From Falciphora oryzae (lineage: Eukaryota; Ascomycota; Sordariomycetes; Magnaporthales; Magnaporthaceae), in contig JNVV01000020.1 of the NCBI GenBank assembly GCA_000733355.1, forward strand, positions 163,743 to 227,742: DNA of 64,000 nucleotides. The letters are read 5' to 3'. Within the stretch, counting starts at the first letter, position 1, and every line of letters begins with the position of its first letter. Positions 34,102 through 46,213 of the stretch are shown piece after piece. The notes under the pieces were generated by a model, which was not told the DNA's origin, did not search any database, and was given only the letters and a program-made list of their open reading frames with translations. A program made the position numbers and the translations under genes.

Positions 34102-35769
34102 GGACGAAAGAGGACAAGAGAAGGACGTCTCGAGGCGTATAGGGTCTGGTCGGTGCATCGGTGCGTGTGCTTTCCAGAAGAGGCCCGGAGCACCTGGTTC
34201 TAGCTGTTTTTGATATCCACATATCCATCTTGTTTTTATTCACCGACCTCTGAACCGTTGAACGGGGTCGACATTGAATTTAGGTCGTCACAAATCACGT
34301 GGACCACGGTGAGGTCAAAAGTGGAATCGCATCTGGCAGGGATGGCCCCACACTGGACCCGTCAATGTCAATGAGCGGCTTTCCCGAGCCTAAAAAAAAA
34401 AAAAAACGGCTCGGTCTTTGTCAGGGCGAAACCTGAAATTTGTCACCGACAGGACGGTGTTCGATTCGTGCTGTGTCACCTGGCATTGATACTTTGCGGT
34501 GAGCGAATGGGGGATTTCTCGAGATTGAGCTAGGACGTCTTGAGCCTAGTAGCGTCAAACGAAATGTCGGAGCCCTCTTCTTTTCTGGCATGTCTGGGAC
34601 GGGGGCGGTGACACGCGCGCCTTTTGGGGATGCTCCCTTCATCAATCATCAATGCGTGCCGCCGCCTTGGCATGGGAGGTTCGGTTTCCTTCAAGGGCGT
34701 AAGATGGGAGGGGAGGGAAAGAGGGGCAAAACCAGCAAGGCATAGCCCCTCACAAGAAACTGGCCCATTCCCAAGAGGGAAAGCCGGGGTGTTGGATGAT
34801 CGGCAAGGCTCGATTGTGGCCAGAATGACCCAGCGCGGGCCAGGCCCTTTTTTTTTTCACCTCGAGGTACTTGTGGTACCCTCTTTCACGGTCTGCCGGT
34901 CTGGCTTCTGTGAAACGTGGTGCAAGGTAACAACGCCCGTAGAATGGGATGCGCAGGTAGCGACGCACACTGCATACCTCGGTACCCCAGATATTCCTGC
35001 ACGTTTCCCTCCCGTTGTTTGCCTTTTTGGCCCTCGAGTGGCTGAATTATTGGAGATATGGGATGGATGGGCGATGGGGCTGCTTCACCCGAAAGGCGCG
35101 CCCCCAAAAAGTGATCGTGGGCGGGCTGATCATGGCCAGGAAATGGGCTAAGAGGGCCTCAAAATGACGCTGATACACACTGTGCAGGTACCAAAAAAAG
35201 GCCAAAAAAGGGAATCGGTTTAAAGCCCAAGGGATCAATCAGGCTTTGCATCGCCCCGACACATCTCCACTGTGGGATGCGATTCTGGAATGAGCTTATT
35301 CGAGAGGGGAGGATGGATGAGCCGGGTGGTGGGGAATGCAGGCCGATGTTGGACGCGTGTCTAAATCAATCCATCTCGAAGACTTTTGACCCCCAGAAGA
35401 ACGAACAAAGAGGAGGCGGTGTTCTCCACGACAGGGGCGTGCTCTATTGGCGCGAACAGCGCACACTAGGGCCATGCTTCGACGAGGGCGGCTGGGGCCT
35501 CCCTCCGTCCAAAAGCGGCCGAGCAAGGGACACAAAGGCTTGTCCATCTGTCGTCGGGCCGCCAGGATGCCGGCGCTTGGTTTTCTTGACAAATCCCAGT
35601 CCTGGTGCGCTCCCTGCATCGCGCCCCAATCCGGAAAATGCAAGGCCAAAACCGAGCAAACAATGCTGCTACGCTACCCGAGCAGCGACATGACAGCCCC
35701 GGGTGCATCGGCCTCCAGTCTGACGGCGCATGTTCCCTCAACCTCTAGTCAGGTCGCACACATACTCTC

Positions 35770-35794
35770 AAAAAAAAAAAAAAAAAAAAAAAAA
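35770..35794. repeat. 25-nt poly(A) run
   Basis: An uninterrupted run of A in intergenic DNA. Similar runs occur at 45866-45891 (A), 27504-27526 (T), 9474-9492 (T) and 23295-23311 (T). Confidence 0.9.
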
Positions 35795-38326
35795 CCGTGG
35801 ACCAAACCTCGGCCGGATCCCCCGATTCCGACGGGCGGGAGGCATCGGGACGAGGGGAGAGAAAGAATGGAACACCCAACACCCCTACCTAAGCATGCCG
35901 ATTGCCGCGACCACAGCGCACACAATCTCGGCCGTGCGTTGCTAATTTCAGAAAAGCCCAGATCCGAGTGGAAAGGGTCGAAGTGCCGCGCGCGTGGGGG
36001 ACTTCCTGGCCAACGATGGATCTCATCTGGGATTGCCAGGGTCCCGGGGTGTTGTGTTACCTCCCCGTCAGCCCGAGCAAACAGAAAGAATAAAAAAAAA
36101 AAAAAAGGGTCACCGCATGGTCCGGTCACGACTCAAGATGAGGCGAAATTTGCGATTTTGGATGGCTCGGGACGAAAAGGGTCGGGAATGCAATTTTCCA
36201 GGTTCGTGCCTGTTGAAAAGCTGAGATTCAGCTTATTCCGTCCGGCGTTCGTCTTTGCCTGTGGAAATGCGTGCACAGCGCTTGTGGGCATTCGGGTCCT
36301 GGTGGGGGATGGTCTATCTAGTCGTCGCCGACCAGATGAAGGGTCACAGCGCACTGCTGCTGGCCATGTCCTTGGAATTCTATCGAGGGTGCTCGCCCTT
36401 CGCTGCTCGGGACTCTGGCGGGAATGACGCCTGCCGGGCAACAAAATGAAGCAGGCAGGGAGGGCGGCCACTTGCATTGCAGCCCAACCCAAGCGGGCGA
36501 GTTGTTTGTTCGAGAGAGAGCCCGCTGATGCCCAGTGGATCCCAATCAACGAGAAATGCGGCAGGCAGGGCACGTCCAACCGGCCAAGACGACTCGACCC
36601 GACTCAACTCCCATCTGCGCATTGAGGACGGGGTTTCCGAAGTTGGGGGATCGACTCTGACAAGCGCCATGCAACACCCCTTTCCATCTTCTTTGTCCTG
36701 GTATCTCGCATCCCCGTCTGCGAGGTAACAGCGCCTCACGGTTGCAGGCTTTAAAATGGGGAGGGGGCCAGGGAGCCGGGTTGGTTCATAACAGGAGCAA
36801 ATGACGTGAACTCGAATGACGTGAATTTCCCTTCGCGATCCCATTAGTGCTGGGCGATGGGGGCCTGCAAGCAGCTCCATCGGTCGGCTGCTAGCGGTAG
36901 GCGAATTTTTTTTTTTATTGTATTTTTACTCACTCCGCCCTCTGATTTAGCCTGGCGGCTGTCCAGGCCAGGTGACCTCGACAGTCGACGTCCTACGGAA
37001 CACGCACGGGAAATAAAGGCGGGCTGCTGACTGGGACGCGAGCCAACCACACGTAAAAACGATGGGATGCCGAATAAGGGCGCGCCGCCTTGCCATGGCG
37101 TTAGCTTTTCCACTTTTCACCCCCATGGCTGGCTGGCTGGCTGGCGACAGGCGCAGCTGCAACAAATCCGAGGCCAAGAAGTCGAGTCTCGTGTGTGCGC
37201 TGGCGTGATTACAGCCTGGCCAGCCTGGCGGCCACCCAGCCGAGCCAGTCGCCGCTTTTTGTTGTCGCGGGTGCTGCTTTGCTTTGCTGGCTCGCGCTGG
37301 CCGCTCTGCTCACTCGAGCACGGGTTTCGCCTCATTCCATGCATCTCCGCCAGTTGTGGCGGACCAACGTCGAGCCGGTGGGAGGGATCCTGGTGTGTGT
37401 GCGCGCTTGTCAGCTAGCCAGCCGTGGGCCAGGCAGGAAGTCGGTCTGGTGGTCTTTTTGCTTGCGTCTGCCGCGGGCGGGGGCGAGCCCTGAATCAATG
37501 TCTCTCCACGGTGCATGTTCTTCCACCAGACGCACTGTGAGAGGGACCCAGACTGCATCGGGAGTGGGAAAAAGGGACATGCAATGCGCGACCCGTCAAG
37601 CGCCATTATTCGATTTTTTTTTTCTGAGCCCCTAACGTTACGCTCGGGATAGGTTACGAGGTCAGGCTCCAGACCCACTCACTACGGATATCCCTCAGGC
37701 TCCAGCCGTTCTTTGGGCCAACCGACGGGGCTCCCCCAGCAGCCAGCTCCGAGTTGCATGCACTGCGCGCCTGGGGCCGCCTGAATCCAGCCCGACTCCT
37801 GTGCTCAAACTGCTGCTCAATCGATCCTCCTCCTCCTCCTTCCTCTCTCTTCCCCAAAAACCCAAAACTCTGCCCACCCCATAGTCCTTACTCTGAACAT
37901 CACCGGATCCCACTGCCTTCCACACGAGCTGTGCGGGCAATCTGACCTAATCTAGACACCCACGGGCTTTGAGAAGAAATCGAAGGGCGGCTCAGAGGCC
38001 CCAGCGTTGCTGCTTTCGCCGGATTTATTTCGCTGGGCTCATTTGCCATTCGGCCCCGACAAGGTTCGTTCATCCACTCTGCTCTTGGCCCCTTGCACAC
38101 ACAAAAAGAGCGGTCTGGCTGCCCGCTTTTGTTGTGCATTTTGCCTGCCCGCGCTCCCCCAAACTCTTCCTCTGTCACTCCCAAACCCACGGTCGGGCCA
38201 AACCACCAAAACCCAACACCCGCCACAATCACATCCGTCTTCGGCCTCCTAACCTGCTCTCTCGACGCCGTCTAGCACGAGCGCCTGCAGAGGAGAATAA
38301 AGCCAGGCGAAGGGAGTAACCCAGAG

Positions 38327-38730
38327 GTGAGTGAGTCTTTTCGACGCTGCCCTGACTGCGTGCATGCGTCGATTGCTTTGCACACTTCACCTTCCCGATA
38401 CACCTCAATCCCCAAGCCCGCCAAACCTGCCTTCCCACTGTCACGCGGCCTTTGTCGGCTGGCTGGCGTGGCTCGTCAGCTCTACTCCAGCGGGAATGAG
38501 GCGAAGCGCCTGCTTTTCAACCACGACCTCCCGTCGACCGCGTCCTACACACCCTAAATCATTTGCACTGCATCGTTTCCAGCCTTGATTATTTCTTTCC
38601 AATATCTCCCACGCAAGAGGGCCTCGGACGATTTTCCACAGCCCAAGCATTCATTCACCACCACGAACTCGCTGCCAAGATCAAAATCATCGGCCTCTGA
38701 ACGCTGCTAACCCAGCCAACCCTCCGACAG
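38327..38730 (+). other. Possible 5' UTR intron of casein kinase 1
   Basis: A strong donor (CCAGAG followed by GTGAGTGAG at 38327) is matched by a consensus branch site GCTAACCC near 38706 and an acceptor CCGACAG ending at 38730, about 105 bases before the kinase start. A 404-nt leader intron is plausible, but no transcript evidence exists. Confidence 0.35.
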
Positions 38731-38834
38731 CTCCCTAACCAGCAACATCTCGAGGCCATCGGTGTAGCCTCTTACAACCCCAACAATATCACCATCTGTC
38801 GTTATCGAGTCCACTGGACTGGGATTCTGCAAAG

Positions 38835-40303
38835 ATGACAACCATGGCACGTGGCTTCCACTGGGCTCCGCCTCGACTCTTCGCTGCCTGGAAATGGGGG
38901 AGACGCATCAACTCCGGGCAGATGCCTCTGGCACGAATCTTGCTAACAGACACTCGTGCGTTCCTAGGATCTCCGCGTCGGTAATAAATACCGCATCGGG
39001 CGCAAGATCGGATCGGGCTCGTTCGGTGACATCTACCTCGGCACCAACATCATCTCGGGCGAGGAGATTGCCATCAAGCTCGAAAGCGTCAAGGCCAAGC
39101 ATCCCCAGCTCGAGTATGAGGCCCGCGTCTACAAGTCGCTTGCCGGCGGTGTCGGCATTCCCTTCGTCCGCTGGTTCGGAACCGAGTGCGACTACAACGC
39201 CATGGTTCTCGACCTGCTTGGCCCCAGTCTGGAGGACCTGTTCAACTTTTGCAACCGCAAGTTCTCGCTGAAGACGGTCCTCCTGCTGGCCGACCAGCTT
39301 ATCTCGCGTATCGAGTACATCCACGCCAAGTCGTTCATCCACCGTGATATCAAGCCCGACAACTTCTTGATGGGCATCGGCAAGCGTGGCAACCAGGTCA
39401 ACGTGATCGACTTCGGTCTGGCCAAGAAGTACCGCGACCCTAAGACGCACTTCCACATCCCCTACCGTGAGAACAAGAACCTTACCGGCACTGCCCGGTA
39501 CGCCTCGATCAACACCCATCTTGGCGTCGGTAAGTCTCGCTCTGCTTCTCCGGAGGATCCCTTCCGCCTATGTATGTGTATGCCATCGATACTGATCCGA
39601 CCTGTGTCATTTCGCTAGAACAATCCCGCCGTGACGACATGGAGTCTCTCGGCTACGTCATGCTTTACTTCTGCCGTGGATCTCTGCCGTGGCAGGGTCT
39701 CAAGGCTGCCACCAAGAAGCAGAAGTACGATAGGATCATGGAGAAGAAGATGACGACTCCCACCGAGGTCCTCTGCCGCGGGTTCCCGAACGAGTTCGCC
39801 ATCTACCTCAACTACACGCGGTCGCTCCGTTTCGACGACAAGCCTGACTACAGCTACCTTCGCAAGATCTTCCGGGACCTGTTCGTCCGCGAAGGCTTCC
39901 AGTACGACTACGTCTTCGACTGGACGGTGTACAAGTACCAGAAGAACGCCCAGGCCATCCGCCAGGGCGAGGACAAGCAGGCCCGCGAGGACCCCTCGCA
40001 GCAGGCTCAGCAGGGCACCGCCGCCGCGACCACCAGACTGCGCAAGAACCTTGGCGAGGACACGCCCAACACCAGAGGCGCCGTCGGTGGCAGCGACAGG
40101 ATGTGAGTGCCTAGAATGCCCAATTTCAAACAAGCATTCCTTGTAAGGAATCATTTTCCTTCGAGTTTGGTGCGGATGGTTCAAACGCTGGCCGAGGGAA
40201 GATGCTGACAATTGTGGTTGCTGACATTCAGTGTGCGATGAACAGGCTGCGTTCGGCGTACAAGGACTCCCGCACCGGGGACGCCGCCTATCGCATCAAG
40301 TGA
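38835..40303 (+). CDS. ck-1a: Casein kinase 1, Hrr25/CK-1a type
   Basis: Four exons: 38835-38846 (12 nt, MTTM), 38968-39529, 39619-40102 and 40246-40303, giving 371 aa. The kinase domain is nearly invariant: glycine loop [15 protein letters not shown]-binding Lys41, catalytic HRDIKPDN (Asp131), DFG (Asp152), [13 protein letters not shown], and the TKKQKY basic motif. The tail is short and Gln/Ala-rich, ending [11 protein letters not shown]. This kinase phosphorylates FRQ in the Neurospora clock and serves in DNA repair, vesicle traffic and endocytosis in yeast (Hrr25). Intron 1 (38847-38967) starts with GC, not GT, but has a perfect branch site (GCTAACAGA) and CCTAG acceptor; no GT donor keeps the frame, and an in-frame TAG sits right before GAT of exon 2. 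The [15 protein letters not shown] join matches the family. Confidence 0.95.
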
Positions 40304-42838
40304 AGCACGGACCTGTCGTTTGCCTAACGCTCAATATCCGCTGAGCGTTGAGCGAGGAGTATTGTACCCGGCACTGTCACTCGACAGTGTTCGGGCGTGC
40401 TGTCTGCCTTTTCTTATTCGTTTGCATCATCTCGGATTCTTCACACAGCCGTATTCGCACATTCGTCGCCCGACCTGCCACCGCCTTTGGGGTCTGGCGT
40501 ATGCATCGATGCGATCGAGCCCGAGCTGCTTTCGAATGGCAACCACGAGTCTCCCCTCGACGACATTTCTGCAAGATTGCCTCCTTATTTCCTTAATATT
40601 TCCGACGGCGTCTACCTTTCCTTTCTCCTGGCTCGGCCTGCTCTTGGGACGGCAGCCTGAACAAAGTGATCTAGGCCTTGCGGCTGTGATTGCTGAGCGA
40701 CGGCGGGCTCGCTTCCGGGAAGGATTGAACGGCGTGTCCGGTGCCCCGAAGCTCGGGTCTGCTGCGAAGCTAGGGATCCTCTGTTCTGTCAGGATGCGCA
40801 TCGATGCAATTCACTGGCTGCGAAGATCTCGGAAAGGACCGATATTCCACGAATGAGAGCCGGCTTCTCGCCGCCTTACCGTCCGTCTATCGGTATTCGC
40901 CACCCAATCACGGACCACCACAACATCTCCATTTTAACTCGTTTTTTTTTTTCCTTACCTTTCCTTCCATCCTTACTTCATAGTCTCTTTGGCTTCGGGA
41001 AGCTCGTCGTTTTCTTTGCAATTGGCAATATCGCTTCGGAGCCCGCTTGTGGGGATGTAATTCAGGGGACGAGGAGCGTTTTCAGTGGATAGTGGCGTCA
41101 CGAGGGCGTGGTTTCGAGTCACATTTCCTGCTCTCGGATCACCTCAAGTCGATGGCCATTCTGGGGGGAGGCATTGTCGGCAAGCTGTGGCCTCGGTGTC
41201 GTGTGCCCTTCTGGCATCAACACTGCCATTCTGGCCCTACCCGGGGGACTGCGCATGCGCGAGGTTGCGGTTTCTGGATCGTTGACCCTTGGCCCGCCGC
41301 TGTTGTTCTGCAATGGCTCGGTTCGCAAGGCTTTGGCACACAGGCCCCCGCCATCCTCGGGAGTAATTAGGTTGGTTTTCGGAGTACAGGGTTTGGTGTT
41401 CGGTGAGAGGCAACAACACGGTCGTTTGCGTGGCGCGGTGGCTATGCACGCGATCGCTGTTGGGACAACGCTGGAAGGAGGCAAAGGGGTTCGCCACTGC
41501 GGATGCAGCGATCTCTTCCCGTTTTTCAAGGCCCCTTCTTCCACCTCTCTTGAACACCGGGACTATCTGTGGTCGGCATCGCAACCAGACTGACAGAGAC
41601 AGGCGTACACGCAAGCCATAGATAGCTTTCAAACACTTCGTTTCTTTACACATTTGTTGTGCTCGTGCTGAAGATCCCGGTGAAGCTGTAGATTGAAATG
41701 CTCGCGGCTTCTCGACGCGGCCGGAGTGACTCTTATGGATCACGTCACCATGGTGCCCAAGCCCATGGGCGTTCACCGCTGAAGCAGGGGCGGAGCGTCG
41801 TCAGTTCGCACAGCCCCAACGCAAGTTCACGGAGATCGAACTGGCATGCACCACCGTCAATAGAAGTTGGTGATAGCGTTATGTCGGGAACTTCTCTCCG
41901 GGACGTGCGATGCTAGACGTGGCTCTCAACTGCCTCCTTCACGATAACACCGATGGGTTTTTGCTATACAGCGTCACCTTTGGGAGTTTGCCATCAGTGT
42001 GCTCACGTCTTGGACCCACTTACGTATTCCTATTTCGTTTTCTTCTATTTCATTTTATTTGTCTCCATAGGTTCCATCTCAATCGACACACTCTCGGGGC
42101 CATATTCAGGGTCGTATGTCTCAAAAGGTCATGTGCTATCGCCTTTGAGGCGCATGCGAGTCCACTTTTGATGCGCAGCGCGGCTGACCAGCCGGAGTCA
42201 ACGGACGGCCGTGATCGATAAGAGACAGTGGCATCATAGCGAGCGATTATAAGATCCAAAGTGCCTCCTGTCCTTGAAGGGTCACAATCACAAGTGGCCC
42301 TTGGGGAATTTGCATGACAGACGCAGTCTTGGCTCGTCTCATCTCGTCGTGCTTCAAAGAGAAGCTACTTACACCGACCTACCAGGTGGGAACATCAGGT
42401 GGATGCTGCCTCAGGAAACGCGGTGCGGTTTACGTCATCCGCCTGCATTTACGGACTTGACGCTTCCTGGAAACGGCTTCTTTGTTGTTTATTCCTGCCC
42501 GCACGCTTTCGGGCTCGGGTGTGCTTGGCCTGAGATCCAGTCTGCCCGGTCCTTCTCCGCCAACTCGCGCAAGTCCGGAGAGAGACAAGGGGCCTTGCGT
42601 AACCGTGGAAGGGGCTCCGCGAAAACAGCTTGAGCCAAGGCCGGACCACCAGCATCGCCGAGCCGGATCGTACGTCAATCAATCGGACGCGAGAGAATTC
42701 ACCGCTCTGCACCCGTCCGTCAATCAACCAGTCAATTAATCAAGCCCCCCGGACACCAAAAAAGCAAGTCTCAACTGTCGCCAACCTAGGTAGCCTAGCC
42801 CGATTGACCGATTCGCATCGGTGCACGGGCGGCAGAAC
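40304..42838. other. Spacer between casein kinase 1 and the 5-phosphatase
   Basis: A 2.5-kb tandem spacer. Open frames up to about 180 aa on both strands overlap and have no motif. The right end must hold the 5-phosphatase promoter. No repeats of note. Confidence 0.5.
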
Positions 42839-45050
42839 ATGGAGGCTTCTCCTCTCAGGTCTCAAGCCCTCGACGACACCGGCGACAAGCAAAACCACGA
42901 CAACAGCCAGGACGGCGGGCGCCGGGCGATGATGGCCCGCAGGAAGCTGGACCTCCTGGTCCTTACGTTCAACGCGGCAAAGACCGTCATCGACAGCCAC
43001 GTCTTTGCTCACCACCTGCAGACGGCGCTGACTGCGAATGCGACGTCGCTACCTGAAATAGTTGTTTTGTGAGTTCTTTTTGCTTTCTTTCTTTTTCTCT
43101 GCAACCCTTGTTTTCTTTCTGCTGCTTCTTCTTCGTTTTATTTTTGATCCTTTTACTTGTCCCTAAACCTCTGCTTGCAAGTGTGACGTCTGTCTGTGCG
43201 TGCGCATGTGTGATGTGTGTGTGTGTGTGTGTGTGTGCCGTGCCAGTCGCACAGGCTTTTGGGTGGTGGTGTCGCGCATGCCAGCCAGGACTCCACATGC
43301 ATCACACCGAGATCACCACCTGCACGCGATCGATCGTCATGGGCCGGGAGGTCTAGCAACAAGCAACCGCCTGCTGCCATGACGGCGGCGGCGCCAACCC
43401 GTACCCGACCCTCCTCCAGCTGCCCAAGCGTGCTGCCTCTTCACACGATGAACTGACGCGTCGTCTCTTCGGCTGCCTAGCTCCCTCCAGGAGGTATCGC
43501 CGCTCAGTTATGCCTTCATCGGTGGCGTCTTCCTCAACCCCTTCCTCGCCCGCTACGAGGACGCCCTGAACCTGGCCGCAGTCAAGATACAATCCACGCC
43601 GCCTGCGACGACCACCGCTACAACAACCGCATCCTTCGGGTTCAGCCCCGCAAACAATGTCTCCGCCGCCGCCGACTCGAGCGAGGAGCCAGGCCCGCAG
43701 ACCAGGCTCCTGGACCGCCAACCACAATCCAGGCCATATACTCTGGTGCGGCAGCACAACGTCGGTATGACCGCAGTAATGGTGTTCGCGCGGGACCCCA
43801 GCGCCGTGTCTCAGGTCGAGCTGGCCGAGGTCGGGTTCGGCACAATGGACATGGGCAACAAGGGTGCCGCGGGCGTGCGGTATCTGTACACGGACAAGGA
43901 GGGCGGCGGCCGGACCACGCAATTGACCTTTGTGGCGACGCACCTGGCGCCCATGGAGTGGAACCTGCGCCGGCGCAACGCCAATTGGCGCACCATCTGC
44001 TCGGCCCTGCTCTTCGGCGAGCCCACGGCCGTCATCAAGCGTGCGGCCGGGGAGGAGGGACAAGCGGCCGTCGCAGCCGCCGCCGCCGCTACTTCCGGGG
44101 TGTCGGGCGGCCGGGCGCAGGACAGTGCGGCGTGCAAGGAGCCGACGGCCGAGGAGGAGGAAGATGCGGCGCGCCTGCTGGCCGAGGCCGAGGCGGCCAA
44201 CGGGGTGCTGGCGGCCGACGTGCGTGACGCGCTGCGCGATATCACCATCTTCCGGCCGGGCAGCCACCTGTTCTTGGCCGGGGACCTCAACTACCGCATC
44301 TCGGACCAGAGCCCGCAGCGCGACGAGCCCTTCCCGTCATTAGAGTCAGACTCGCAGCACCACTGGAGCACCTTCCTGGACCGTGACCAGCTGACGCGCG
44401 AGAGGGCCGCGGGTAGGGCGCTCCAGGGGCTCGAGGAGGCTGTTGTGAACTTTCCGCCCACGTACAAGTACGACGGTCTGCCGACGGCCGAGGGCGCGCT
44501 CAACGAGGCGCAGGTGCGCGAGGCCGAGGCAAGTGGGCTGCTGTCGACGGGCCTGGTGGTGCCGTTCCGCTTCGCGAAGCACAGGTGGCCCGGCTGGACG
44601 GACAGGGTGCTGTACGCGGGCGTGCCGGCTGACGCGCCGGCGCGGAAAGGAGACGGAGAGGAGGACGTCACGCGGTTCGACGTCGCGGCGTACCAGTCCC
44701 TCCCGTTGATGCGGTCGTCGGACCACCAGCCCGTCTTCCTGCGCGTCGCGGTGCCCATCCTGTCGCCTGATGAGCTGGGACGGTGCGCACCGGCGGCGGG
44801 TAGCGAGAGGGATGTTGTTGGCAGCACCAGTACCAGCAGCAACGTGGCCGAGGACCTCGGCAGCAGCCGCGCGAGGGAGCCGCTGTACCCCATCGACATT
44901 CACGCGGCGGCCAGGCGGCGGGCGGCGCGGTCGCGCGAGTTCGCGACGGGCTGGACGATGCTGCTCTGGTGCACCAAGGAAGGAGCGCTCGCGCTCGGCT
45001 CGCTTGCCGTCCTGGGCCTGTCGACGTACTGGCTGTACCAGGCCCTCTAG
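42839..45050 (+). CDS. INP54: Inositol polyphosphate 5-phosphatase, tail-anchored (Inp54-like)
   Basis: Two exons, 42839-43068 and 43481-45050, 599 aa. The full set of 5-phosphatase motifs is present: SLQEV, GNKGAAGVR, THLAPMEWNLRRRN, FLAGDLNYRI (catalytic GDLNYR), PPTYKYD, RWPGWTDRVLY and SSDHQPVFLRV. The C-terminus is a lone hydrophobic segment, LALGSLAVLGLSTYWLY, 2-3 residues from the end, so the enzyme is predicted to be tail-anchored in the ER like yeast Inp54, which hydrolyses PI(4,5)P2. It is longer than yeast Inp54 (384 aa) because of low-complexity insertions rich in Ala, Ser, Thr and Glu. The start is the ATG at 42839; a GTG 18 bases upstream is ignored. The intron is unusually long (412 nt). 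Confidence 0.92.
43069..43480 (+). other. Long intron of the 5-phosphatase gene
   Basis: GTGAGT at the donor and GCTGCCTAG at the acceptor give a phase-2 join that restores VVFSLQEVSP. The intron contains a CT-rich tract and a (TG)12 microsatellite at 43214-43237. At 412 nt it is several times longer than other coding introns in the window. Confidence 0.8.
43214..43237 (+). repeat. (TG)12 microsatellite
   Basis: Twelve perfect TG units inside the 5-phosphatase intron. Confidence 0.95.
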
Positions 45051-46213
45051 GCGAGGAGGCGGGCCTCGGGCTGCTCCTTTGTCGGGCTGGGCCTTGGCCT
45101 GATGGGGCTCGCCGGGGCCGCGGCGGTCGAGGGTGCGTCGCGCTGGTGGCGCGAGTGGACGGCGCCGTCGCTGGGGAGTTGGGGGTGGCGGCGTTAGGTG
45201 TTTGGTCTTTGTTGTCTTCACTTTCTCTCTTCCTCTGTTACGATAGAAGCGCTGTTTTGCTCTTTTGGATGAGATGCATACCCTAGAGGGTTTGGGTTGG
45301 TATAAAGCCTAGCGTTTGGGGCAGTTTGTTGATACTCTGCATCTCGACTTTTTGTCTGCTCTATCCGAGGGCAGCCTCTCTTGTTTTCATACACGAAGTG
45401 TTTGAAGGCATCGTTCGACTCATTATACCCAACAGTCAGATAGCGAAATAAATGAAGGGCCCGTTGATGCGGGCTTGTATGGCGAGCGCTCTGTTCCATG
45501 GCCGAATTGTGTGGCAGCAGAGAAACCAGGTATGGCAGGCAAGACGATAGAATATAATAACCGTGGTATTACGACAGATACCAGATTGTCGTTGTCGCCT
45601 CTTTAATCTGTCTCTATGAACTACCTTCCTTCTATATTCGAGATGTGATTATGGAGAAAAACACGTGCTTGCCAGTCTCCATTGGGCAAACGTGTTCGTC
45701 GTCAAAAGCTTGCGCCCCATTCACCGAAAAATTCCATCTGTCTTTGATCTTCTCGGGCGTTCATTAGTCGCCTCGTCTCGTCTCTGTCCTTTGCGCTTGG
45801 TCGTCGACGTCATAAAAGGGAAGTTTGCCGCGCGATGGGGCCTATGTACAGAACGACTGCGATGGAAAAAAAAAAAAAAAAAAAAAAAAAATAGAAAGAA
45901 AGATGACAATCAGACGTCGCTCGAAGCCGGTAAGTACTCCAAGAAGATGAAAAGAAAATCCAAGACGAGCTAGTAGACGGGAGGGAGCATATGGGAAAAT
46001 GGCGGAGAAATTCCGGAACGACGAGGAACCAAAAAGATCACAAAAATCTGATCCAGGAAAAAGGAGGGCTTGCAAGTCGCTAACAACGAGGCCCCAGCAA
46101 ATGCTAGAAAAGAAATGGCAAAACAACAGACGAGGGACAGCAATAATAGTACAGTGCAAAACAGCACATCCCTCCTCTTCGCTCAAGGGGTCCGTCCACG
46201 CACCCTAATCTCC
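45051..46213. other. Convergent 3' regions, 5-phosphatase / PKA
   Basis: AT-rich 3' UTR-like sequence with a 26-nt A run (45866-45891). No coding signal. Confidence 0.5.
45866..45891. repeat. 26-nt poly(A) run
   Basis: The longest homopolymer seen in the window, in the convergent spacer upstream of the PKA stop codon region. Confidence 0.9.

Larger units (their letters stand above)
34102..38834. other. Gene-poor 4.7-kb region upstream of casein kinase 1
   Basis: No convincing gene. A 326-aa open frame (35447-36427) runs through two A runs and reads as Lys tracts, so it is rejected. A runs lie at 34393-34406, 35770-35794 (25 nt) and 36092-36106. A TGGC tetranucleotide run is near 37124-37143 and a CCT run near 37827-37841. 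The right end probably holds the promoter and a spliced 5' UTR of the kinase gene (see 38327-38730). Confidence 0.5.

Noticed and set aside
32923..34158. 411-aa minus-strand open frame
   Set aside because: Opposite the FAD oxidase; no family motif, composition typical of an antisense frame.
34420..34480. tRNA-like GTGTTCGATTCGTGC string
   Set aside because: It resembles a T-arm, but no acceptor or anticodon stem could be paired around it.
35447..36427. 326-aa plus-strand open frame
   Set aside because: It runs through poly(A) tracts giving Lys runs, with no domain and no protein-like composition.
37124..37143. TGGC tetranucleotide run as a possible structured repeat array
   Set aside because: Only about five units, no spacers, nothing array-like; ordinary microsatellite.
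43353..44267. 304-aa minus-strand open frame
   Set aside because: Opposite the conserved 5-phosphatase coding sequence.
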